Positions 1 through 6,190 of a stretch of 10,256 bases of DNA are shown in pieces. The position numbers and the translations under genes are program-made. The stretch is from Candidatus Krumholzibacteriia bacterium (GTDB lineage: Bacteria > Krumholzibacteriota > Krumholzibacteria > WVZY01 > JAKEHA01). The stretch covers positions 1 to 10,256 of the forward strand of contig JAOTVO010000076.1 in NCBI GenBank assembly GCA_029863355.1, in the 5' to 3' direction. The notes below the pieces were generated by a model. The model was given only the letters and a program-made list of their open reading frames with translations. It was not told where the DNA came from and searched no databases. Position 1 is the first letter of the stretch; each line of letters opens with the position of its first letter.

Positions 1-194
1 AAGACGAACCCGGTCATGGCAACGAAGCAGCAGCCTGATATGAGCGTCAGCGAAATCATGATGGACCTCCACGACCCGAGAAGTGCCAGACGGGTTCCAC
101 TCCCAGGGTCAGTATACCCCCAGGAATCGCTGGCGCGCAGCGCGTTCTTCCTGGTACGATCAATTCCTGTGGCTCGACTAGGGAAGGGAATCGC
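1..194. other. Upstream region without a confident gene
   Basis: This stretch is less GC-rich and has more mixed codon usage than the rest of the window. An open frame of 60 codons runs from an ATG at 16 to a TGA that overlaps the next gene's ATG, but it has many rare codons (AGA, CTA, CGA, GTA, TCA) and no family resemblance, so I do not call it. On the minus strand an ATG at 15-17 could begin a leftward gene, and a TATACT hexamer (complement of 111-116) could be its -10, but only 17 bases of that gene would lie in the window. A small inverted repeat with 5-base arms lies at 128-142. It is not a convincing terminator. Confidence 0.5.
152..189 (+). promoter_or_regulatory. Possible extended -10 promoter and ribosome binding site for the redox operon
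   Basis: TGGTACGAT at 152-160 has the TGn extension followed by a hexamer matching TATAAT at four positions. No good -35 lies 16-18 bases upstream, which is tolerated in extended -10 promoters. A start about seven bases downstream would give a leader of roughly 28 bases. That leader contains the purine-rich AGGGAAGGGA at 180-189, ending five bases before the ATG at 195, which is a plausible Shine-Dalgarno region. The ribosome site is more convincing than the promoter. Confidence 0.35.
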
Positions 195-959
195 ATGAAT
201 CGCATCGAAGGCAAACGCGTGCTGGTCACGGGCGCATCCGCCGGCATCGGCGAGGCGTGCGCGCGCGCCTTCGCCGCACGCGGTGCGCGGCTCGTTCTGT
301 GGGCGCGGCGCAAGGACCGGCTGGAGAAGCTCGCGCGCGCCCTCGACACCGAGGTGGAGACGGCTGTCGTGGACGTGCGCGACCGCGACGCGGTGCGCGC
401 GGCGGTGGAGGCACTCCACGACGGCGGCGGCGTGCCCGACATCCTCGTCAACAACGCGGGACTGGCCGCGGGCATGGACAAGCTGCACGAGGGCGACTAC
501 GACCACTGGGACCGCATGATCGATACGAACGTCAAGGGTCTTTTGAACGTGACGCGCGAGGTGCTCCCGCTCATGGTGGAACGCGACAGCGGGCACGTGA
601 TCCACATCGGCTCGATAGCAGGGCGCCACGTGTACCCCAAGGGGGCGGTGTACAACGCCACCAAGTTCGCGGTGCGCGCGCTCTCCGAAGGCATGAACCT
701 GGATCTCGTGGGCACGCGCGTGCGCGTCTCCAGCGTCGACCCGGGGATGGTGGAGACGGAGTTCTCGCTGGTGCGCTTCGACGGCGACGCCGAGCGCGCG
801 GCGTCGATCTACGCGGGCACGGAGCCGCTCACCGCCGGCGACGTGGCCGATGCGGTGGTCTACGTGGCGGGTACGCCGCCGCACGTGAACATCGCCAGTC
901 TCATGATCCTGCCCACGGCGCAGCGCGGCCCCACCGTGATCCACCGCGAGAAAGGGTAG
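195..959 (+). CDS. YdfG-like NADP-dependent short-chain dehydrogenase
   Basis: This 254-residue classical SDR is a cytoplasmic NADP-linked oxidoreductase. Visible features are the nucleotide-binding TGASAGIG (12-19), two arginines at 38-39 that favour NADP over NAD, NNAG (86-89) and the catalytic tetrad Asn112, Ser140, Tyr153 (YNATK) and Lys157. The C-terminal part ([11 protein letters not shown], then VRFDGD, then PPHVNI) follows, from memory, the pattern of E. coli YdfG, which reduces malonic semialdehyde and oxidises L-allo-threonine, serine and 3-hydroxy acids. Length agrees with YdfG (about 250). The start has a purine-rich ribosome site. It is the first gene of a tightly packed five-gene run and ends four bases before the ferredoxin start. 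The SDR assignment is firm. The exact substrate is inferred from resemblance. Confidence 0.93.
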   Translation: MNRIEGKRVLVTGASAGIGEACARAFAARGARLVLWARRKDRLEKLARALDTEVETAVVDVRDRDAVRAAVEALHDGGGVPDILVNNAGLAAGMDKLHEGDYDHWDRMIDTNVKGLLNVTREVLPLMVERDSGHVIHIGSIAGRHVYPKGAVYNATKFAVRALSEGMNLDLVGTRVRVSSVDPGMVETEFSLVRFDGDAERAASIYAGTEPLTAGDVADAVVYVAGTPPHVNIASLMILPTAQRGPTVIHREKG

Positions 960-963
960 CGCG

Positions 964-1350
964 GTGAGCGACGCGCGCGCCGACAAGGACACGCTCCGCA
1001 CCTGCGCCGAGGCGGTGGGCGTGCCCGTGGCGCGCCGGCACATCTTCCTCTGTTGCGACCAGACCGAGCCCAAGTGCTCGACGCGCGAGGACTCGCTCGT
1101 TTCGTGGCAGTACCTCAAGCGGCGCTTGAAGGAGCTGGGCCTCTCGGAGGCGGGCGGCATCCTGCGCACCAAGGCCAACTGCCTGCGCATCTGCCGCGAC
1201 GGCCCCACCGCCGTCGTCTACCCGGAGGGGACGTGGTACCACGGCTGTACGCCCGAGGCGCTCGAGCGCATCATCCAGGAGCACCTGATCGGCGGGCGAG
1301 TGGTGGCGGATCTCGTGATCACCGAGCACCGGCTCGAAGATGAGGGATAG
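964..1350 (+). CDS. Thioredoxin-fold [2Fe-2S] ferredoxin
   Basis: This 128-residue soluble protein resembles the thioredoxin-like [2Fe-2S] ferredoxins (TRX_Fd family, such as the Azotobacter 2Fe-2S protein and Aquifex ferredoxin, and the C-terminal domains of NuoE and HoxE). The cluster ligands are probably Cys30 or Cys31, Cys38, Cys73 and Cys77, in the order HIFLCC-x6-C and NCLRIC. The segment [19 protein letters not shown] (80-98) is typical of the family. Cys14 and Cys95 are extra cysteines. It starts at GTG four bases after the SDR stop, and its TAG shares one base with the next GTG, so it is probably translated in a coupled way. It is likely a one-electron carrier. The partner is unknown, since SDR and AKR enzymes use NAD(P)H directly and need no ferredoxin. 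Confidence 0.88.
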   Translation: MSDARADKDTLRTCAEAVGVPVARRHIFLCCDQTEPKCSTREDSLVSWQYLKRRLKELGLSEAGGILRTKANCLRICRDGPTAVVYPEGTWYHGCTPEALERIIQEHLIGGRVVADLVITEHRLEDEG

Positions 1351-2183
1351 TGGGCGAGGCACTCACCATCGACTCCACGGTCACGCTCACCAACGGCGTG
1401 GCCATGCCGCGACTGGGGCTGGGCGTCTACGAGATGCGCGTCGGCGCCGAGACGCTTGGCGCCGTGCGCGGCGCATTCGAGGCGGGCTATCGCCACGTCG
1501 ACACGGCCAAGCTCTACGGAAACGAGCGCGAGGTGGGGGCGGCGGTGCGCGCGAGCGGCATCGCGCGCTCGGAGATCTTCGTCACCACCAAGCTCTGGAA
1601 CAGTGACCATGGCTACGACGCCACGCGCCGCGCCTTCGCCGCCAGCGTCGAGCGGCTAGGCCTGGAAACCGTCGACCTCTACCTCATCCACTGGCCCGTG
1701 CACGGCCGGCGCGCCGACACCTGGCGCGCGCTCGAGGCGATCTACGAGGAGGGCCGCGCGCGCGCCATCGGCGTGAGCAATTACACGACGCGCCACCTCG
1801 AAGAGCTCCTCGCCGCCTGTCGCGTGGCGCCCATGGTGAACCAGGTCGAGTTCAGCCCCTTCCTCTACCAGCGCGATCTTCTCGCGTACTGCCGCGAGCG
1901 CGGCATCGTGCTGGAGGCGTACAGCCCGCTCACCAAGGGAGAGCGCCTCGGCGACGCCACGCTCGCGCGCGTGGCCGCGCGCCACGGCGTGTCCCCCGCG
2001 CAGGTGCTCATCCGCTGGGCCCTGCAGCGCGGCGTTGTCGTGATCCCCAAGTCGGCGCGGCGCGAGCGCATCGTCCAGAACGCGCGCGTCTTCGACTTCG
2101 CGCTGGACGAGAAAGACATGGCCGCGCTCGACGCGCTGCACGAGGACCTGCACACGAGCTGGGACCCCACGGACGCCCCATGA
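1350..2183 (+). CDS. Aldo/keto reductase of the diketogluconate/methylglyoxal reductase type
   Basis: This 277-residue TIM-barrel protein is an NADPH-dependent carbonyl reductase. The complete catalytic tetrad is visible: Asp51 (YRHVDTAKLYGNE), Tyr56, Lys81 (TTKLWN) and His114 (LIHWPVHG). Cofactor contacts include Ser143-Asn144 (GVSNY), Gln165 and the IPKS loop at 232-235, followed by Arg238 and Arg240 and then Asn244. Length and motifs fit the prokaryotic AKR5-like group that includes E. coli DkgA/DkgB, which reduce 2,5-diketo-gluconate and methylglyoxal. The GTG start overlaps the preceding TAG by one base, and the end overlaps the next gene as ATGA. I chose GTG because the residues from about 8 onward (IDSTVTLTNG) are needed for the N-terminal hairpin. 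The family is certain. The physiological substrate is not. Confidence 0.94.
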   Translation: MGEALTIDSTVTLTNGVAMPRLGLGVYEMRVGAETLGAVRGAFEAGYRHVDTAKLYGNEREVGAAVRASGIARSEIFVTTKLWNSDHGYDATRRAFAASVERLGLETVDLYLIHWPVHGRRADTWRALEAIYEEGRARAIGVSNYTTRHLEELLAACRVAPMVNQVEFSPFLYQRDLLAYCRERGIVLEAYSPLTKGERLGDATLARVAARHGVSPAQVLIRWALQRGVVVIPKSARRERIVQNARVFDFALDEKDMAALDALHEDLHTSWDPTDAP

Positions 2184-2842
2184 ACGACACAGAAACTCCG
2201 CAGAATCGCGGCGCATCGCCACCGCCGCCGCCGCAAGACCTGACGATCATCGACGTGATCAAGGAGGTCTTCACCCGGTTCGAGGCCTTCGCCAAGCAGC
2301 ACCTCCTCCGGCCGCGCCCCCCCCAGCAGCTCATCATGATCTGGCTCATCGGCATGGACGCCGTGGCCGGGTCCATCGAACTGGAGTCGGTATACATGGG
2401 CGAGTACGTTGTCTCCGACTGGTTCCACGCGTGGGTGCGCATCATGGTGGGCGGGGTGGCGGCGGGCGCGATGCGCTACTGGGTGGCGGGCTCGCTCTTC
2501 CACGTGGCCGTGCTGCTCGCGCGCGGGCGCGGCACCATGCGTACCTCGCGCTACATCTTCCTCTACGCCGTCGTTCCCGTGGCCGTGGTGGAGCTTTCGC
2601 TGCGCGTGGTGGAGATGCTAGTCTATGGGAACGACTACTTCACCGGCGACACCAGCGCCGCGCTGGATCTCCTGGTCGGCGCGGCCATGTTCGCCGCCTT
2701 TCTCTTTAGCGCGCGCCTGGCCTACATCGGCATGACGCGCCTGCAGGGCGCCGATCCCCGGCGCACGATCGCCGTCCTCGTCGCCGCCGGCGTGGGCATG
2801 CTGCTCGCGATAATCGGCCTGGGAGCCATGGGAGGGAGCTAA
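2180..2842 (+). CDS. Five-helix membrane protein, possibly Yip1 family
   Basis: This is a 220-residue inner-membrane protein. The N-terminus is cytoplasmic-looking, with a five-proline run at 14-18 and an amphipathic stretch at 20-45. Hydrophobic segments follow at about 51-67, 84-115 (long, perhaps a hairpin), 123-148, 161-184 and 196-216. The short basic turn GRGTMRTSRY before the third segment resembles the layout of bacterial Yip1-domain proteins, in which a helix is followed by a loop ending in a small-residue and arginine motif. That match is by pattern only. No catalytic or heme-binding motif is apparent. The ATG overlaps the aldo/keto reductase stop (ATGA), and the TAA overlaps the next ATG (TAATG), which places it firmly inside the operon. 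Its role is unknown; it might tether the soluble redox proteins to the membrane. Confidence 0.8.
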   Translation: MNDTETPQNRGASPPPPPQDLTIIDVIKEVFTRFEAFAKQHLLRPRPPQQLIMIWLIGMDAVAGSIELESVYMGEYVVSDWFHAWVRIMVGGVAAGAMRYWVAGSLFHVAVLLARGRGTMRTSRYIFLYAVVPVAVVELSLRVVEMLVYGNDYFTGDTSAALDLLVGAAMFAAFLFSARLAYIGMTRLQGADPRRTIAVLVAAGVGMLLAIIGLGAMGGS

Positions 2843-3258
2843 TGAAACCGACCGTCACCGGCATTCTCGAGACCGTGCTCTACGTGGACGACGTCGGGCG
2901 CGCGCTCGCCTTTTACGAGAACCTCTTCTGCTTCAAGAGCCTCTTTGCCACCGAGCGCGCCGCCGGCCTCGACGTGGCCGGCCGGCAGGTGCTGCTTCTC
3001 TTCGAAAAAAAGAGCATGCTCGAACCCGCCGTCTCCAAGCGCGGCACCATCCCGCCCCACGACGGCGACGGCCACCTGCACATGGCCTTTGCGATTCCGG
3101 CCGATGCGCTGGAGGCGTGGGAGAAACGCCTCGCCGCGCGCAAGATCCCCGTCACCGCGCGCTACCAATGGCCGCGCGGCGGCCAAAGCCTCTACTTCGA
3201 AGACCCCGACGGCCACGTGATCGAGCTGGTCACGCCGGGTTGCTGGAAGACCTACTAG
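2842..3258 (+). CDS. VOC (glyoxalase/dioxygenase-fold) family protein
   Basis: This 138-residue single-chain VOC protein carries two beta-alpha-beta-beta-beta modules. The first opens with ILETVLYVDDVGRALAFYE (8-26) and the second with GHLHMAFAI (77-85), closing with the signature YFEDPDGHVIELV (118-130). Possible metal ligands are Glu10, His78 or His80, and Glu128. The family includes glyoxalase I, fosfomycin-resistance enzymes, extradiol dioxygenases and binding proteins, so the reaction cannot be read from sequence alone. In this operon, beside two carbonyl reductases, a lactoylglutathione-lyase-like or other detoxifying role is reasonable. Its start overlaps the membrane-protein stop. Its TAG (3256-3258) overlaps the stop of the convergent regulator gene by three bases, leaving no room for a terminator. 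Confidence 0.9.
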   Translation: MKPTVTGILETVLYVDDVGRALAFYENLFCFKSLFATERAAGLDVAGRQVLLLFEKKSMLEPAVSKRGTIPPHDGDGHLHMAFAIPADALEAWEKRLAARKIPVTARYQWPRGGQSLYFEDPDGHVIELVTPGCWKTY

Positions 3259-4475
3259 TCCGACGCGCGCTCCACTGCGAGCAGCGTGATGTCGTCCCAT
3301 TGGTGGGCCGCGGGCGCGAAGGCGCGCGCGGCGGCGACGAGCCCGTCGGCGAGCCTGCCCTCGCGAGCGCCCGCTGCGGCGGCGTCGAGGATGGCGCCGT
3401 CGCCGAAGGCGACGCCGGCGTCGTCGTCGATCTCGGAGAGGCCGTCGGTATGGAGCACGACGGTGTCACCGGGCGCGAGCGTGATCGCCACGTCTTCGCC
3501 GGGCTCGAAAACACCGGCGTCCACCACGCCCAGCAGCAAGCCGTTGGAGGCGATGCGCTCCACGGTCCCGGTCGCGCGGCGGACGTGGAGCGCGTGCGGC
3601 GCCCCGCCTCCGCAAACGTGCAGACGACCGCCGGACGCGTCCACGACCGCCGCGGTGGCGGCGACGAAGAGCTCGGTGGGCAGCACGCCGTATATCGTCT
3701 GGTTCATGCGGCGCAGAATATCGGCGGGCGAGGGGACGCCGCCGGCGCGGGAGAGGCCGGCGGCGACGTCGCGGAAGGTGGACTTCATTAGGGTGGTCGA
3801 GAGCGCGGCCTGCACGCCGTGACCCGTGGCGTCGGCGACAATGGCTGCGAAGCGGTCGGCGGCGAGGGGGACAACGTCGTAGTAGTCGCCTCCCACGGCG
3901 AGCACGGGAATGTAGCAGGCGGAGAAGCGCACGTCGCCGGCGCGGGGCAGCTCGCGCGGGATCATGGCCTGCTGCACGCGGCGCGCGAGCGCGATCTCTC
4001 CTGCGAGCACGTCGTGCGCCTGCGCGATGCGGTCACGTTCGCGCAGAGTGCGGTCGAGCTCGCGCACCTTGTCGGCGAGCTGCGCGTCGAGACGCCGCTG
4101 CCGCAGGCCGTTGCGGATGACGAGCAGGAGGTGGTTGTTGTCCCATGGCTTCTCGACGTACTGAAAGACCTCGACCTCGTTGATCGCCCGGATCGCGTTC
4201 TCCTTGTCCGCGTAGCCCGTGAGCAGCAGACGCACCACGTCGGGATAGCGGCGCTTGACCTCGGCCAGGAACTCGAGGCCGCTCATCTCGGGCATGAGAA
4301 AGTCGGAGATGACGACGTCCACGTGCGTGCGCGCCATCGCCTCCAGCGCCTCGCGCGGCGACGTGAACGCGAGCACGCTGTATTCCGTCTCCAGCTCGAG
4401 GAACGAGCGGATGGTGGTGGTGACGATGTCCTCGTCGTCCAGCACCAGAACCGTGGGCTGGGTGGGCTCGGTCAT
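3255..4475 (-). CDS. Response regulator with PP2C (RsbU/SpoIIE-type) phosphatase output
   Basis: This 406-residue cytoplasmic protein has three parts. A receiver (about 8-122) has acidic Asp13, Asp14 and Glu15, phosphoacceptor Asp58 (SDFLMPEMSG), Thr86 and Lys109 (EKPWD). A charged, probably coiled-coil linker (about 124-170) follows. The PP2C/SpoIIE phosphatase domain (about 180-402) shows metal-binding motifs GGDYYD (195-200), DATGHG (215-220), HTDGLSE (342-348) and WDD (393-395), so it looks active. Known relatives dephosphorylate anti-sigma-factor antagonists under control of a histidine kinase. No kinase, STAS antagonist or anti-sigma factor is in the window, so partners must be elsewhere. 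The start is forced, because the glpD TGA is in frame 15 codons upstream with no start codon between. No Shine-Dalgarno sequence is present. A separate promoter may lie just upstream. Confidence 0.95.
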   Translation of the reverse strand: MTEPTQPTVLVLDDEDIVTTTIRSFLELETEYSVLAFTSPREALEAMARTHVDVVISDFLMPEMSGLEFLAEVKRRYPDVVRLLLTGYADKENAIRAINEVEVFQYVEKPWDNNHLLLVIRNGLRQRRLDAQLADKVRELDRTLRERDRIAQAHDVLAGEIALARRVQQAMIPRELPRAGDVRFSACYIPVLAVGGDYYDVVPLAADRFAAIVADATGHGVQAALSTTLMKSTFRDVAAGLSRAGGVPSPADILRRMNQTIYGVLPTELFVAATAAVVDASGGRLHVCGGGAPHALHVRRATGTVERIASNGLLLGVVDAGVFEPGEDVAITLAPGDTVVLHTDGLSEIDDDAGVAFGDGAILDAAAAGAREGRLADGLVAAARAFAPAAHQWDDITLLAVERASD

Positions 4476-4482
4476 GGGGAAG

Positions 4483-4511
4483 ATGGTAGCGCAGATGGCA
4501 CGCGCTTTCCA
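4483..4511 (-). promoter_or_regulatory. Candidate promoter for the response regulator, implying a leaderless mRNA
   Basis: Read on the minus strand, TGGAAA (4506-4511) and TACCAT (4483-4488) each match the sigma-70 consensus at four of six positions and are 17 bases apart. Only seven bases separate the -10 from the ATG at 4475, so transcription would begin at or next to the start codon. This would give the regulator expression independent of glpD. Matches of this quality occur by chance, so confidence is moderate, but the forced start and missing ribosome site support it. Confidence 0.4.
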
Positions 4512-4517
4512 CGCCGC

Positions 4518-6083
4518 TCACGCGGGGAGGTAGTGGGCGGCCAGCGCGGCGAAACGCGCCGCTTCGGCTCGCGCCCAATCCGTGTCGCGCCCCAGCTCGG
4601 CGGCGATCAACTGCGCCGCGGCGGGCGCGGCGGCGATGGCCGCGCGGGCGTCCACGAAGAGGAGTCCGGTCCGGCGCGCGAGGACGTCCTCGACGGTGCG
4701 CGCCATCTCTTTGCGCACGGCCCACACCACCTCGGCGGCCAGAAGCCCCGGCGCGCCGCTCACCTCGAGGGCGAGTTCGGGGTCTTCGCGCGCGAGCGCC
4801 TCGATGCGCGCGGCGTCGCTCCCGTAGCGCGCGAGCGGACCCGTCCCCATGCCGTCGGGTGCGCCGTCGTACCCGTGGATGCGCAGCGTGCGCGTGGGCG
4901 AGAGCGTCGCGTCGAGCCCGCCCACGTGCGCGGCCTGGTCCACGGTGTCCTCGGCCATCTTGCGGTACGTCGTCCACTTGCCACCGACGATCGTCACCAG
5001 CCCGCGCGCGCTCACCAGCACGCGGTGCTCGCGCGAGAGCCGGGCGGTGGGCCGCTCGCCGTCCGCATCGAGGAGCGGGCGCAGGCCGGCGAAAGCACTC
5101 CTCACGTCGGCGCGCTCGGGGGCGCGCGCCAGGTAGCGCGCCGCGTGCGCGAGGAGGAACTCGATCTCGTCGTCGCGTGCGTGCGGCTCCAGCTCCGCCG
5201 CGGACGCGCGCGTGTCGGTCGTGCCCACCAGCACGCGCCCGCGATAGGGGATGGCGAAGACAACGCGCCCGTCGTCGGTGCGCGGTACCAAGAGTGCCGT
5301 GTCGCCGCCCAGGAAGGCGCCGTCGAGGACGACGTGCGCGCCCCGGCTCAGGGTGAGCGTGGGCTCGGCGGCGGGGTCGTCGAGACGCCGCACGCCGTCG
5401 GCGAACACGCCCGCCGCGTTGATCACCGCGCGCGCGCGAATCTCCCACGACTCGCCGCTCTCTCCATCTTCCACGCGCACGCCGGCGACGGCGTCGCCTT
5501 CGTGCACGATCGCCGTCACGCGCGCGTAGTTGATCACCACCGCGCCCAGATCCGCCGCGGTGGCGGCGAGATTCACGGCCAGCCGTGCGTCGTCGAAACA
5601 GGCGTCGAAGTAGCGCACGCCGCCGCGCAGCCCCGCCGCGTTCACCCCCGGCACGCGCGCGCACACGCCGGCGCGCGTGAGGACGCGCGAGCGCCCAATG
5701 GCACAGCGCCCGGCGAGGATATCGTAGAGCCCCAGCCCCAGTCCGTAATACGCGCGCTCGAAGCGCCGGTAGGTGGGGACGACGAAGGACACGGGCCGCA
5801 CCAGATGCGGGGCGTTCGCCATCAGACGCGCCCGCTCGCGGAGCGCCTCCACGACTAGCCCCACTTGTCCCTGGCGCAGGTAGCGCACGCCGCCGTGCGC
5901 GAGCTTGGTGCTGCGGCTCGACGTGCCCTTGCCGAAGTCCGCCTGCTCCAGGAGCACCGTGCGGTAGCCGCGCGCCGCCGCGTCCACCGCACAGCCCGGC
6001 CCCGTGGCACCCCCGCCGATCACGACGATATCCCAGGGGGAGCCTTCGCCGCGCAGGCGATCGATCATGGGTTCGCGGTTCAT
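4518..6083 (-). CDS. glpD: FAD-dependent glycerol-3-phosphate dehydrogenase
   Basis: This 521-residue peripheral membrane flavoenzyme oxidises sn-glycerol-3-phosphate to dihydroxyacetone phosphate and passes electrons to quinone. The N-terminal Rossmann motif DIVVIGGGATG (18-28) with Glu46 binds FAD. The family signature FGKGTSSRSTKLAHGGVRYL spans 50-69. YFDACFDDARL (158-168) and VGGKWTTYRKM (366-376) are the expected conserved blocks. The C-terminal alpha domain contains RKEMARTVEDVL (457-468). Length matches GlpD (about 500-560). No glpK, glpF or glpR is nearby, so it is an isolated glycerol gene here. The start at 6083 is the first ATG; Met6 is an alternative, and neither has a Shine-Dalgarno sequence. 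Its product, DHAP, is a precursor of methylglyoxal, which may be relevant to the neighbouring carbonyl reductases, but that link is speculation. Confidence 0.96.
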   Translation of the reverse strand: MNREPMIDRLRGEGSPWDIVVIGGGATGPGCAVDAAARGYRTVLLEQADFGKGTSSRSTKLAHGGVRYLRQGQVGLVVEALRERARLMANAPHLVRPVSFVVPTYRRFERAYYGLGLGLYDILAGRCAIGRSRVLTRAGVCARVPGVNAAGLRGGVRYFDACFDDARLAVNLAATAADLGAVVINYARVTAIVHEGDAVAGVRVEDGESGESWEIRARAVINAAGVFADGVRRLDDPAAEPTLTLSRGAHVVLDGAFLGGDTALLVPRTDDGRVVFAIPYRGRVLVGTTDTRASAAELEPHARDDEIEFLLAHAARYLARAPERADVRSAFAGLRPLLDADGERPTARLSREHRVLVSARGLVTIVGGKWTTYRKMAEDTVDQAAHVGGLDATLSPTRTLRIHGYDGAPDGMGTGPLARYGSDAARIEALAREDPELALEVSGAPGLLAAEVVWAVRKEMARTVEDVLARRTGLLFVDARAAIAAAPAAAQLIAAELGRDTDWARAEAARFAALAAHYLPA

Positions 6084-6087
6084 GGCA

Positions 6088-6128
6088 CCGCGCCAAGGTG
6101 TACCGCATGGGCCGCCCCCGCGCCAAGG
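6088..6128. repeat. Pair of 11-base direct repeats upstream of glpD
   Basis: CCGCGCCAAGG occurs at 6088-6098 and again at 6118-6128, a 30-base period that puts both copies on about the same face of the helix. Both lie in the 107-base divergent region between glpD and thyX, just upstream of the glpD start. The copies may be binding sites for a regulator of glpD. Chance recurrence in GC-rich DNA is possible. Confidence 0.4.
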
Positions 6129-6152
6129 GAATCCCCACCAGCGCGATGCGCC

Positions 6153-6181
6153 TTGTCCGCGGCGGGCATTCGCGCTAGAGT
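6153..6181 (+). promoter_or_regulatory. Candidate promoter for thyX, implying a leaderless mRNA
   Basis: TTGTCC (6153-6158) and TAGAGT (6176-6181) each match the sigma-70 consensus at four of six positions and have an ideal 17-base spacer. The -10 ends nine bases before the thyX ATG, so the transcript should begin within a base or two of the start codon. The TAG inside the -10 is also an in-frame stop for thyX, so the gene cannot extend further upstream. Confidence 0.5.
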
Positions 6182-6190
6182 GGGCGCATC

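Noticed and set aside
16..198. A 60-codon open frame ending in an ATGA overlap with the SDR gene
   Set aside because: Codon use is unlike the neighbours (many A/T-ending rare codons), no ribosome site precedes the ATG, and nothing in the peptide is recognisable. The overlap with the SDR start could be chance.
3819..5858. A 679-codon open frame on the plus strand antisense to the regulator and glpD
   Set aside because: It is low in complexity, rich in His, Arg, Gly and Ala, and lies opposite two clear protein families. Long antisense frames are expected in DNA of this GC content.
4033..6138. A 701-codon minus-strand frame running through both glpD and the regulator
   Set aside because: The product is mostly Arg, Gly and Ala with no domain. 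glpD and the regulator in the other frame have complete motif sets. It is a GC-rich shadow frame.
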